The position numbers were made by a program, and so were the translations under genes. A DNA stretch of 64,000 bases from Streptomyces cinnabarinus (GTDB lineage: Bacteria; Actinomycetota; Actinomycetes; Streptomycetales; Streptomycetaceae). This document shows positions 47,719-55,238 of this stretch, one piece after another. The stretch spans positions 1,736,001 through 1,800,000 of the forward strand of contig NZ_CP114413.1 of NCBI RefSeq assembly GCF_027270315.1. Direction: 5' to 3'. Within the stretch, counting starts at the first letter, position 1. The number at the start of each line of letters is the position of its first letter. The notes beneath the pieces were generated by a model, which saw nothing but the letters and a program-made list of their open reading frames with translations, was not told the DNA's origin and ran no database searches.

Positions 47719-47744
47719 TGAATCGTTTCAAGTAAGCGCTTGCT
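47719..47744 (-). promoter_or_regulatory. Two adjacent LacI-type operator-like dyads
   Basis: TGAATCGTTTCA (47719-47730) differs at one position from the perfect LacI/GalR-type dyad TGAAACGTTTCA. It abuts AGTAAGCGCTTGCT (47731-47744), with core AAGCGCTT at 47734-47741. Both lie 37-62 bases upstream of the binding-protein start. A LacI-family repressor induced by the imported sugar is the natural reader, but no such gene is in the window. Confidence 0.65.
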
Positions 47745-48103
47745 GGCACAAGTTACGGAGGGCCTCGGGGTGCGTCAATGATTCGGACAGGAATTTCTTG
47801 CGGGGCAGGTCGGCGGGGCGGCCGCGAGTCAGGGCGGATCGCCGCGCACGGCGGGGCGTCGTCGCAGGTGAGATGGGCGAGGTCGGCCGGTCGAACGGGA
47901 TGTGGGCCGCCGGACGCGATGGCCGGTCGGCCGAAAGTCGTCCGGGAGGGCGGGGCGCGACAGGGCTCGCCCACTCGGAGCGGAGGAGGCGCAGCGGCGT
48001 CCGGCGGCGCATGCGGGACACCACGGCGGTGAGCCGGTCAATCCCCCGGCAGATCGATGGCCGCATCCCCGCGCGCCGGTGACGGCGACCCTCGCGAACG
48101 ACT
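47745..48103. other. Non-coding stretch upstream of the sugar importer operon
   Basis: Between the operator-like dyads and the tRNA-Val terminator are about 360 bases with no supported gene. Several short open frames exist on both strands, but their products are Arg/Pro/Ala-rich without family features. It probably carries the operon promoter and some decayed sequence. Confidence 0.5.
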
Positions 48104-48135
48104 ACGGCCCGCCTGCTCCTCAGCAGACGGGCCGT
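48104..48135 (-). terminator. Terminator downstream of tRNA-Val copy 2
   Basis: A 14-bp stem (ACGGCCCGCCTGCT paired with AGCAGACGGGCCGT, one mismatch) with loop CCTC, nine bases past the tRNA 3' end. Confidence 0.75.
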
Positions 48136-48144
48136 GATCCCGGG

Positions 48145-48216
48145 TGGGCGATACTGGGTTCGAACCAGTGACCTCTTCGGTGTGAACGAAGCGCTCTCCC
48201 ACTGAGCTAATCGCCC
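48145..48216 (-). tRNA. tRNA-Val (anticodon CAC), copy 2
   Basis: Identical over all 72 bases to the gene at 38143-38214; the identity continues for two bases on one side and three on the other (77 bp in total). The orientation is the same, so the pair forms a direct repeat about 10 kb apart. CCA is not encoded. Confidence 0.97.
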
Positions 48217-48305
48217 GGGCGCAGGAAGAACATTACCCCATGTCAGGGGGTGCTTGTGACCAGCACGAACAGCGGCAGGCCGGCCCTCGCACCCCCTCGG
48301 GGGAG

Positions 48306-48758
48306 CTACTGGTCCTTGATCTTCCAGGGCATGACGATGCCGAACTTCCAGAGGTAGAAGCCGACCAGCACGGCCACGATCACGAGCCCGATCGACGTCA
48401 GGATGATGTTGCGGCGGCGCACCTTGGGATCAAGAGCGCGCTGGGCCGCCTCGGTGACCTTGCGCTTGGTCCAGCGCAGCACCAGCTGGGCCCAGACGAA
48501 CTCGGTCGCCCAGATCGCCATGCCGCCGAAGATCACGACCCAGCCGGGTCCCGGCAGCGGCAGCATGATGATGCCGAGCACCACAACCGCCAGGCCGATG
48601 ATGAAGACACCCACCTGCCAGCTGAGGTGCAGCATGCGGCGCGCCTTGATGAATTCCGGCGCTCTCGAACCGAGCCCCCGCTCGCTCTTCGCACCGTCCA
48701 GTTCGGTCTCGTTCGAGGCCATGGCCACCTCGCCAGGCTCGCTACTCCCCGTGTTCAT
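48306..48758 (-). CDS. TIGR02611-type small membrane protein
   Basis: A 150-residue actinobacterial protein with two to three membrane helices, a PLPGPGWVVIFGGMAIWATEF re-entrant-like core, and a third helix near the C-terminus (IILTSIGLVIVAVLVGFYLW). It matches the TIGR02611 (PGPGW) family of unknown function. The start may be ATG 48758 or ATG 48722, the latter with GAGG at ideal spacing and giving 138 residues. It is divergent from ssgB. Confidence 0.85.
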   Translation of the reverse strand: MNTGSSEPGEVAMASNETELDGAKSERGLGSRAPEFIKARRMLHLSWQVGVFIIGLAVVVLGIIMLPLPGPGWVVIFGGMAIWATEFVWAQLVLRWTKRKVTEAAQRALDPKVRRRNIILTSIGLVIVAVLVGFYLWKFGIVMPWKIKDQ

Positions 48759-48949
48759 ACGGCCAAACCCTACCGGAGAGAAACCAGTCACCGGAATGGT
48801 CGTACCTCGCGAACGGGTCGTCGGCCGGAAGAGTTACGTAAAGACACGCAAAACACTCAGAGGGGTTTACAACGGCACCGTAGGTGGCATGTCGATTTCG
48901 CCGACGTGCGAATCCCCGAGCGCACACTGAGCGAAAGGCCCTGGCGCTT

Positions 48950-49363
48950 ATGAACACCACGGTCAGCTGCGAGCTGCACCTGCGCCTCGTTGTGTCGAGC
49001 GAGTCCTCCCTGCCTGTCCCCGCAGGCCTGCGGTACGACACGGCCGACCCCTACGCCGTGCACGCCACCTTCCACACCGGAGCCGAGGAGACCGTCGAGT
49101 GGGTGTTCGCCCGCGACCTCCTGGCTGAGGGCCTGCACCGGCCCACCGGCACCGGCGACGTCCGAGTCTGGCCGTCGCGCAGCCACGGCCAGGGAGTCGT
49201 GTGCATCGCCCTGAGCTCCCCGGAGGGCGAAGCCCTCCTGGAGGCCCCCGCACGCGCCCTGGAGTCCTTCCTGAAGCGCACAGACGCCGCCGTGCCCCCC
49301 GGCACGGAACACCGGCACTTCGATCTCGATCAGGAGCTCTCACACATCCTGGCGGAGAGCTGA
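48950..49363 (+). CDS. ssgB: Sporulation-specific cell division protein SsgB
   Basis: A 137-residue SsgA-like protein that is, as far as I recall, identical or nearly so to the highly conserved SsgB (MNTTVSCELHLRLVVSSESSLPVP...DQELSHILAES). SsgB marks future septum sites in aerial hyphae and recruits FtsZ at sporulation. SsgA-like proteins are confined to sporulating actinomycetes, so this gene is the best taxonomic marker in the window. The ATG at 48950 was chosen from the conserved N-terminus; 22 upstream in-frame codons are not part of the family. Confidence 0.97.
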   Translation: MNTTVSCELHLRLVVSSESSLPVPAGLRYDTADPYAVHATFHTGAEETVEWVFARDLLAEGLHRPTGTGDVRVWPSRSHGQGVVCIALSSPEGEALLEAPARALESFLKRTDAAVPPGTEHRHFDLDQELSHILAES

Positions 49364-49430
49364 AACGGGGCGCCATGAAGCCGCCCGGCGCCGTCGACTC
49401 GGGGTGACGGCTCGGGCCAGGACAAACAAT

Positions 49431-49445
49431 CGCATACGGTATGCG
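49431..49445. promoter_or_regulatory. 15-bp palindrome between ssgB and CGNR gene
   Basis: CGCATAC-G-GTATGCG is perfectly symmetric around one central base. It lies 67 bases past the ssgB stop and about 210 bases before the CGNR gene. It is AT-richer in the half-sites than its surroundings and looks like an operator for a dimeric regulator; it could also act as a small hairpin for ssgB. Confidence 0.4.
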
Positions 49446-49654
49446 CCGACGCCGTCACCGTGAGTCACTCGCGGGGCGGCGTCGTCGTGCGATCGCTCCG
49501 CTCCCCCGCGGCCGGATCCCGCCGCTCGGCCCGCGATCCGGTTGCCCGCGGCTACCAGGCACCTGGCGCTTCCGTCCCGCCGTCGGCGAAGCTACTACCA
49601 TCGGCCAGCATCGGCGGGCGCGGTGCGCCCGACCCTCAGGCCAGGGAGCGAAAC

Positions 49655-50215
49655 GTGCTGATCACCCACGACACCCGGTGCGCCCTCGACGCCGTCGTGG
49701 ATCTGGTGAACACCGCACCGGAGGACGACACGGCGCAGGACACGCTGGCGGACGTCGCGGCGCTCGCCGATTTCGTGCGCCGGAACGACATCAGCGATGT
49801 CGGCGTGCTCTCGGAGCTGGACCTGTCCGCGGTGCGCAAGGTCCGGGAGAAGTTCGCCCGCGTCTTCGCGGCGCCGGACGCCCGGGTCGCCGCGGGTCTG
49901 ATCAACGAGCTGGTCGCCGCCGCGGGCACCACCCCCCGGCTCACCGATCACGACGGCTACGACTGGCATGTGCACTACTTCGCGCCCGGTGCCTCCGTCG
50001 CCGACCATCTCGCGGCCGACTGCGGCATGGCGCTGGCGTTCTTCGTGGTCGCCGGGGAACAGGAGCGGCTGCGCCGCTGCGAGGCGCCCGACTGCCGGCG
50101 CGCCTTCGTGGACCTGTCCCGCAACCGCTCGCGCCGGTACTGCGACAGCCGCACCTGCGGCAACCGACTGCACGTGGCCGCCTACCGGGCGCGCCGCAAG
50201 GAGGCGGCGGGCTGA
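49655..50215 (+). CDS. CGNR zinc-finger / ABATE domain regulator
   Basis: A 186-residue protein with an N-terminal ABATE-type helical domain (DAVVDLVNTAPEDD...LADFVRRNDI) and a C-terminal CGNR zinc finger using Cys142, Cys147, Cys163 and Cys168 (RRYCDSRTCGNRLHVAAYRARRK). Such proteins are predicted stress-linked DNA-binding regulators. The GTG at 49655 follows AGGGAG by seven bases. Confidence 0.9.
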   Translation: MLITHDTRCALDAVVDLVNTAPEDDTAQDTLADVAALADFVRRNDISDVGVLSELDLSAVRKVREKFARVFAAPDARVAAGLINELVAAAGTTPRLTDHDGYDWHVHYFAPGASVADHLAADCGMALAFFVVAGEQERLRRCEAPDCRRAFVDLSRNRSRRYCDSRTCGNRLHVAAYRARRKEAAG

Positions 50216-50284
50216 ACCCGCGGGTGCCGGACACCGGCGTCGACGCGGGCCCCGGCGGGTGGCGCCGGGGGCCGCGGGTACGGC

Positions 50285-50437
50285 TCAGAGCAGCAGCAGG
50301 TCGTGCAGCGCAGCCATGAGCAGCAGACACCCGATCACCGCAAGGAAGATCATCAGCGGTGGCTGGGAAAGGGCGAAGAGGCATCCGCGCGGCTCGTCCT
50401 GCGGCGGCGCGGCCTCGCTCTGTGTCGTGTCCAGCAT
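50285..50437 (-). CDS. Small single-span membrane protein, 50 aa
   Basis: A 50-residue protein with a 27-residue polar, acidic/proline-rich N-terminus (MLDTTQSEAAPPQDEPRGC) and one C-terminal membrane helix (LMIFLAVIGCLLLMAALHDLLLL) that runs to the last residue. The sharp polar/hydrophobic split, lack of stops and position between genes support a real gene. Its ribosome site is weak. Function unknown. Confidence 0.7.
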   Translation of the reverse strand: MLDTTQSEAAPPQDEPRGCLFALSQPPLMIFLAVIGCLLLMAALHDLLLL

Positions 50438-50591
50438 CTCGCGGGCGATGATGGCGCAGAGGACGCTCCCCGCGCGATCAACACGCTCGGAAAAAGCGGG
50501 AGTTCGCCATAATCCGCGATGTCCGGCACAGGTCGTGATCGCTTACGGACTGGCAGCGACCCACTGTGTCGTTTCAGCCGTCATGCGGCCG

Positions 50592-51023
50592 TCATATGCC
50601 GTGCTTCTTGAGGATCGCCTCGATGTCGCTGAAGTCCTCCTGGGGCCCCGCCGCGGGCTTGCCCGCGGGGCGGGAGGCGGAGCCGAGGGAGGGCGCCGAG
50701 GCCGCCGGGGCCACCGCCCCGCCCTGGGCGGACCGGGCCTCCTTGCGCTCCTTGCGGGTGCCGACGCCACGACGGCGCTCCACGGCCCGGGTGCTCGCGA
50801 GCAGCAGCCAGGCGGCACCGAGCACGCCGAAGCCCGCCCACGCGGTCGGGCTGAACGCGGTGTCCGCCAGCCACTCGACGACACCGGTCATCACCAGCCC
50901 GAGCGGGACCAGCGCGTACGCGGCGATTCTGGCGGCGGAGAGATAACGCTTGCGGTACGCCGTGACAGCCGCGATGCCCAGGCCGGCCGCGGCGACGGCG
51001 GAACAGACGGTCTCGGCAATCAT
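50592..51023 (-). CDS. Small membrane protein with two TMs and basic/Pro-rich tail
   Basis: A 143-residue protein: about three hydrophobic segments in residues 1-80 (MIAETVCSAVAAAGLGIAAV, AAYALVPLGLVMTGVVEW, GFGVLGAAWLLLAST), then a basic linker (RAVERRRGVGTRKERKE) and an acidic helical end (EDFSDIEAILKKHGI). The terminal DxxDIxxILKKHGI motif looks like a short conserved interaction motif. ATG at 51023 follows GGAGGA by six bases. Function unknown. Confidence 0.85.
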   Translation of the reverse strand: MIAETVCSAVAAAGLGIAAVTAYRKRYLSAARIAAYALVPLGLVMTGVVEWLADTAFSPTAWAGFGVLGAAWLLLASTRAVERRRGVGTRKERKEARSAQGGAVAPAASAPSLGSASRPAGKPAAGPQEDFSDIEAILKKHGI

Positions 51024-51262
51024 CCGGTCCTCCAGACAGGATTCGGTCAGGCACGGGTCATCCGGGCCACGGGTCCCCACGGACTCCGGTCCACGGCCGC
51101 TTCGTCCCTTCCATCCTGCACCTGCGACACCCCGCCGGGCCATGGTCCCGGCGGACATCAGGGACATCTCCGGGTCGGCTCATCCCGAGGTGCCGGTCCG
51201 GTCATGATCCCTCGCGGCTCCCGGATTGGGCCGGGCGGGCCGTGGGCTGGGAGACTGACCGC

Positions 51263-51790
51263 ATGAGCGACTCCTCCCCCGCCCGTCCCGCCGCCCCCGT
51301 CCTGGACGTCTGGTGCGAACTCCAGTGCGCGGACTGCCGTACCGCCCTCGACGATCTGCGCGCCCTGCGCGCCCGCTACGGCGACCGGCTGGAACTGCGG
51401 CTGCGGCACTTCCCGCTGGAGAAGCACAAGCACTCCTTCGCCGCCGCGCAGGCCGCCGAGGAGGCGCTGGAGCAGGGGCAGGGGTGGCCGTACGTGGAGG
51501 CGGTGCTGGGGCGGGCCGAGGAGCTGGACCGTAAGGGCGAACCCTTCCTGGTCGAGGTGGCCCGGGAACTCTGTCTGGACGCCGAGGAGTTCGACACGGC
51601 GCTGATCGACGGCCGGCACATCCTGATCGTGGACGCCGACCAGGCCGAGGGCAAGGCGATCGGCGTCACCGGCACCCCGACATATGTGATCGGCGGCGAG
51701 CGGCTGGACGGCGGCAAGAGCCAGGAAGGGCTGCGCGAGCGGATCGAGGAGATCGCGGACCGGCTGCTGGCCGAGGCCGGGCAGGGCTGA
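51263..51790 (+). CDS. Cytoplasmic DsbA/FrnE-like thioredoxin-fold protein
   Basis: A 175-residue protein of the DsbA superfamily without a signal peptide. The active-site motif is CADC in VWCELQCADCRT, and the conserved cis-proline loop is GVTGTPTYVIGG. Family members in the cytoplasm act as thiol oxidoreductases or thioredoxin-like chaperones. ATG at 51263 follows GGGAG; a GTG seven codons upstream is less likely. Confidence 0.88.
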   Translation: MSDSSPARPAAPVLDVWCELQCADCRTALDDLRALRARYGDRLELRLRHFPLEKHKHSFAAAQAAEEALEQGQGWPYVEAVLGRAEELDRKGEPFLVEVARELCLDAEEFDTALIDGRHILIVDADQAEGKAIGVTGTPTYVIGGERLDGGKSQEGLRERIEEIADRLLAEAGQG

Positions 51791-51840
51791 ACCCGCGGCA
51801 GGCTCTCGCCCCGGCCCGGGAACAGGGCCGCGTACCTGCT

Positions 51841-52665
51841 TCAGAGCAGGTTCTTGTACATCGAGTAACCCACCGGCACATAGCCCAGCGACTCGTACAG
51901 CCGCTCGGCCGGGGCATTGTCGGCGAAGACGTTGAGGCCGATGGTGCGCTGCCCGGCGGCCATCGCCTGGGCCTCGGCCAGCAGCATCAGCGAGCGGCCG
52001 TGCCCCCGGCCGCGGAAGCGCGCGTCGGCCTCGACGTCGTAGACGAACGCCCCCTCCCCCGCGACCGACAGCCACAGGGTGCCGACGCGGGTGCCCTCGT
52101 GTTCCAGGACGCTGAGCAGCACCTGCTCGGTGGCGAGGCCCTGCGGGAGCAGCCTGGTCATGTCAGTGACGGCCTTGGCCCGGGCCTGGGCCTCGGGCAC
52201 CCCGCGGTCGATCCAGCTCTGCGCGTAGTGCGCCTCGCTCGCCTCCATCCAGGGCCCGTACTCGGCCTCCGTCATGGGCCGGGCGCGGCTGCCCGCGGGC
52301 AGTTCGGGCGCGGTGGCGGGGAGCCGCTTCTCCATGCCGCGGTTGCGGTGCACGTAGCCCAGCGCGGCGGCGAGGCGCAGCGCGGGTCCCGCGCCGCCGG
52401 GCACCCTGGTCTCGATGCGGGTGCAGCCCCAGCCGCGGGCCACCTCCTCGGCGGCGAGCGCGGCGACGGCGCCACGGCCGCGCCCGCGGTCCGGCTCCTC
52501 GATGCTCAGGTCGACGATGCGCGCGACGGTCGGTCCGAAGAGGGGGTCCGTCGCCAGGCTTATCGCGCCGACGGGACGGCTGTTGACACACACCTGGAAG
52601 TGGCGCGACAGCACCCCGTCGGGGTCTCGCTGGAGCGGCTCGGTCGGCCGCAGGGTCGTGGTCAT
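51841..52665 (-). CDS. Tandem GNAT acetyltransferase
   Basis: A 274-residue protein with two GNAT folds. The N-terminal one has IVDLSIEEPDRGRGRGAVAALAAEEVARGWG (motif A R-G-x-G-x-G/A) and the C-terminal one has YDVEADARFRGRGHGRSLMLLAEAQA, followed by ERLYESLGYVPV. Tandem GNATs include MshD-like enzymes, but the fingerprint here is not enough to name a substrate. A GTG one codon earlier is equally possible as start. Confidence 0.88.
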   Translation of the reverse strand: MTTTLRPTEPLQRDPDGVLSRHFQVCVNSRPVGAISLATDPLFGPTVARIVDLSIEEPDRGRGRGAVAALAAEEVARGWGCTRIETRVPGGAGPALRLAAALGYVHRNRGMEKRLPATAPELPAGSRARPMTEAEYGPWMEASEAHYAQSWIDRGVPEAQARAKAVTDMTRLLPQGLATEQVLLSVLEHEGTRVGTLWLSVAGEGAFVYDVEADARFRGRGHGRSLMLLAEAQAMAAGQRTIGLNVFADNAPAERLYESLGYVPVGYSMYKNLL

Positions 52666-52717
52666 CACGGGTGTTCTACCCGCGATGGAGGTCCACGTCA
52701 GCTTCTTTTCCGTGAAC

Positions 52718-53539
52718 TCACGGATCTTGGTCGTCGCCGGACCGCTCGTCGAAGACCCGCATGGCCTTGGCGGTGACCGGCCCCGGGGCGCCGGGCAGTT
52801 CGCGCTCGTCGACGCGGTGCACGGCCTGGACGTCGCGCAGCGTGGAGGTCAGGAACACCTCGTCGGCCCGCTGGAGGACATCCAGCGGCAGATCGGTCTC
52901 CTTGGCGCCCGTCCACTCCACCACCAACTCACGGGTGATGCCCGCCAGACAGCCGGAGGCGACCGGCGGGGTATGGATCTCGCCGTCCAGGACGACGAAG
53001 ACGTTCGAGCCCGTGCCCTCGCAGAGTTGGCCGACCGTGTTGGCGAACAGCGCCTCGGAGCAGCCGTGTTGGTGGGCGCGGGAAAGGGCGACGACGTTCT
53101 CCGCGTACGAGGTCGTCTTCAGTCCGGTGAGCGCGCCGCGCTCGTTACGGGTCCAGGGCACCGTGATCACGGCCGTGGAGTCCGGGCGGCGGGTGGTCTC
53201 GCCGACGGCGACGACCAGGGTCGGGCCGTGCTCGCCGCGGTCGGAGCCGAGGGGGCCGTGGCCACCGGTGTAGGTGATCCGCAGCCGGCCGAGCGGCATC
53301 GGATTGGCGTCGAGTACGGCCGTACAGGCGCGGCGGACCTCGTCGTGGTCGGGGTCGGGCAGGCCGAGGCCGCGCGCGGAGCGGGTCAGGCGGTTCAGGT
53401 GCCGGGTGAGGCCGAACAGCCTGCCGTCGGTCGCCTTCACCGTCTCGAAGATGCCGTCGCCCACGGTCAGCCCGTGATCGAAGACGGAGACGCGGGCGGA
53501 CTCGATGTCCTGCAAGCCGCCGTCGAGCCAGATCTTCAC
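52718..53539 (-). CDS. pabC: Class IV aminotransferase, probable aminodeoxychorismate lyase
   Basis: A 273-residue PLP-dependent fold-type IV enzyme. It has the pyridoxal lysine region GLKTTSYAENVVALSRA and the LCEGTGSNVFVV and TSTLRDVQAVHRVD segments. Its gene lies three bases after a PabB-like gene, which makes 4-amino-4-deoxychorismate lyase (4-aminobenzoate synthesis) the best assignment; a D-amino-acid or branched-chain aminotransferase cannot be excluded. The start is GTG (VKIWLDGG). Confidence 0.85.
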   Translation of the reverse strand: MKIWLDGGLQDIESARVSVFDHGLTVGDGIFETVKATDGRLFGLTRHLNRLTRSARGLGLPDPDHDEVRRACTAVLDANPMPLGRLRITYTGGHGPLGSDRGEHGPTLVVAVGETTRRPDSTAVITVPWTRNERGALTGLKTTSYAENVVALSRAHQHGCSEALFANTVGQLCEGTGSNVFVVLDGEIHTPPVASGCLAGITRELVVEWTGAKETDLPLDVLQRADEVFLTSTLRDVQAVHRVDERELPGAPGPVTAKAMRVFDERSGDDQDP

Positions 53540-53542
53540 TTC

Positions 53543-54583
53543 CTAGAGCCCCTCTCCACTCACCTCGTACGTCCCCGACGCTACCGCGAGCAGCCGGGAT
53601 GCCTTCAGCTCGGTCTCCCGCCACTCCCCCTCGGGGTCCGAGCCCCAGGTGATCCCGGCGCCGGTGCCGAAGCGCAGGACGCCTTCCGCGCGGTCGATCC
53701 AGAAGGTGCGGATGCCGACCGCGAGCTCGCCGGTCCCCCGGTCCGCGTCGACCCAGCCGATACCGCCGCAGTACGGGCCCCGGGGCGCCGTCTCCAGCGC
53801 GTCGATGATCCGCAGCGCGCTGGACTTGGGGGCGCCGGTGACCGAGCCCGGCGGGAAGGCGGCGGCGAGCAGCTCGGGCCAGCCGGCGTCGGGGCGCAGT
53901 TCGCCGCGCACCGTGGAGACGAGGTGCACGAGCCCCGGGTGCTTCTCGACGGCGCACAGGTCGGGGACGGTGACGGTACCGGTGGCGCAGACGCGGCCGA
54001 TGTCGTTGCGGACCAGGTCCACGATCATCACGTTCTCGGCGTAGTCCTTCTCCAGCAGGTCCGCCTCGGTGCGCCCGGTGCCCTTGATCGGCCCGGACTG
54101 AACGGTCCGGCCGTCCCGGCGCAGGAACAGCTCCGGCGAGGCGGTGGCGATCTCCACGCCGTGACCGGGCAGCCGGATCGTTCCTGCGTACGGCGCCGGG
54201 TTGCCGCGGGCCAGCAGCGCGGTGAGCGCGTCGACGTCGGCGTCGGGGGCGACTGGAGCGGAGAGCACCCGGCAGAGGTTCGCCTGGTAGACCTCCCCGG
54301 CCGCGATGTACTCCCGGATCCGGCGCACGCCGTCGATGTACGCGGCGCGGTCGAGGGAGGTGGTCCAGTCCGTCTCCGCCGGTCCCCGCCATGCGCCCGG
54401 CACCGGCGCGGGCACGGGCGACTCCCGTACGTCCCGGAAGCGGGCGCAGGTCAGACGGCCCTCGAAGTCCGCGGCGACGGCCCAGAAGCCGGTGGAGTCG
54501 AGGGCCTCGGGGTCGCTGGTGACGTCGAGGAGGCCGGTGGCGAGACGGTCGCCGAAGCGGGCCAGGGGAGGGAGGTCGAGCAC
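53543..54583 (-). CDS. pabB: Chorismate-binding enzyme, PabB-like
   Basis: A 346-residue chorismate-utilising enzyme with the C-terminal catalytic core: SPELFLRR, SGPIKGTGRTEADL, EKDYAENVMIVDLVRNDIGRVC, FPPGSVTGAPKSSALRIID and GAGITWGSDPEGEW. The KGT motif (IKGTGR) fits aminodeoxychorismate/anthranilate synthases. The N-terminal domain is short, as in compact PabB proteins. The GTG at 54583 has no clear ribosome site, so the start is uncertain. The glutaminase partner PabA is not in the window. Confidence 0.88.
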   Translation of the reverse strand: MLDLPPLARFGDRLATGLLDVTSDPEALDSTGFWAVAADFEGRLTCARFRDVRESPVPAPVPGAWRGPAETDWTTSLDRAAYIDGVRRIREYIAAGEVYQANLCRVLSAPVAPDADVDALTALLARGNPAPYAGTIRLPGHGVEIATASPELFLRRDGRTVQSGPIKGTGRTEADLLEKDYAENVMIVDLVRNDIGRVCATGTVTVPDLCAVEKHPGLVHLVSTVRGELRPDAGWPELLAAAFPPGSVTGAPKSSALRIIDALETAPRGPYCGGIGWVDADRGTGELAVGIRTFWIDRAEGVLRFGTGAGITWGSDPEGEWRETELKASRLLAVASGTYEVSGEGL

Positions 54584-54692
54584 GTTGTCGAGTCTATGGC
54601 CGGTGTCCTCCGGGTGACCTGGGCATGTCCCCGCGGGAGCCCTGACCTGGTCGCCGGGCAGGTGAGACGCAGCACGCTGCACAAACGCGTTT

Positions 54693-54720
54693 TTGTACTG
54701 GCCCAGGAATCCGCTAGAGT
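54693..54720 (+). promoter_or_regulatory. Promoter of the tRNA operon
   Basis: TTGTAC (-35, 54693-54698) and TAGAGT (-10, 54715-54720) with a 16-base spacer fit the principal sigma factor consensus well. The predicted start lies about 35 bases before the mature tRNA-Gly. Confidence 0.75.
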
Positions 54721-54761
54721 TCAACACGTCGCCGGGACGCGCAAGCGGATCGGAAAGACAG

Positions 54762-54834
54762 GCGAACGTAGCTCAGTTGGTAGAGCGCAACCTTGCCAAG
54801 GTTGAGGTCGCGAGTTCGAACCTCGTCGTTCGCT
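54762..54834 (+). tRNA. tRNA-Gly (anticodon GCC)
   Basis: A 73-base cloverleaf: acceptor GCGAACG/CGTTCGC, D-arm GCTC/GAGC, anticodon stem CAACC/GGTTG with loop TTGCCAA, T-arm with GTTCGAAC, discriminator T. It is the first gene of the five-tRNA operon. CCA is not encoded. Confidence 0.97.
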
Positions 54835-54873
54835 CGAAAGAGCAAGGGGATCTTCCCGACCCCCTACACTCCT

Positions 54874-54944
54874 GGTGGAGTGGCCGAGAGGCGAGGCAAC
54901 GGCCTGCAAAGCCGTCTACACGGGTTCAAATCCCGTCTCCACCT
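54874..54944 (+). tRNA. tRNA-Cys (anticodon GCA)
   Basis: A 71-base cloverleaf: acceptor GGTGGAG/CTCCACC, anticodon loop CTGCAAA, T-loop TTCAAAT and discriminator T(U), the identity element for tRNA-Cys. It lies 39 bases after tRNA-Gly. Confidence 0.96.
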
Positions 54945-54948
54945 CCAA

Positions 54949-55020
54949 GGACGATTAGCTCAGCGGGAGAGCGCTTCCCTGACACGGAAGAGGTCACTGG
55001 TTCAATCCCAGTATCGTCCA
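54949..55020 (+). tRNA. tRNA-Val (anticodon GAC), copy 1
   Basis: A 72-base cloverleaf starting four bases after tRNA-Cys: acceptor GGACGAT/ATCGTCC, anticodon stem CTTCC/GGAAG with loop CTGACAC, T-loop TTCAATC. Its body is identical to the next two tRNAs but the acceptor stem differs at the second to fourth pairs. Confidence 0.96.
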
Positions 55021-55054
55021 CTGGATCTTCGAGAGATCATCGAAGGTCTGACCC

Positions 55055-55126
55055 GCGCGATTAGCTCAGCGGGAGAGCGCTTCCCTGACACGGAAGAGGT
55101 CACTGGTTCAATCCCAGTATCGCGCA
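55055..55126 (+). tRNA. tRNA-Val (anticodon GAC), copy 2
   Basis: A 72-base cloverleaf with acceptor GCGCGAT/ATCGCGC, identical to copy 3 and differing from copy 1 only in the acceptor stem. Confidence 0.96.
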
Positions 55127-55160
55127 CGCAAGATCCACAGCTCTCGGGCTGTGACACCCC

Positions 55161-55232
55161 GCGCGATTAGCTCAGCGGGAGAGCGCTTCCCTGACACGGA
55201 AGAGGTCACTGGTTCAATCCCAGTATCGCGCA
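55161..55232 (+). tRNA. tRNA-Val (anticodon GAC), copy 3
   Basis: Identical over 72 bases to copy 2, 34 bases downstream of it. It is the last tRNA before the terminator. Including the two CAC genes, the window has five tRNA-Val genes. Confidence 0.96.
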
Positions 55233-55238
55233 CACACC

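Noticed and set aside
47728..48082. Overlapping short ORFs on both strands in the region before the sugar operon
   Set aside because: Composition is Arg/Pro/Ala-rich on every frame and no ribosome sites or domains are seen; treated as non-coding.
38143..48216. Integrative element with att sites at the two tRNA-Val genes
   Set aside because: No integrase, excisionase or replication gene lies between the repeats, and both copies are complete tRNAs and not a tRNA plus a 3' fragment.
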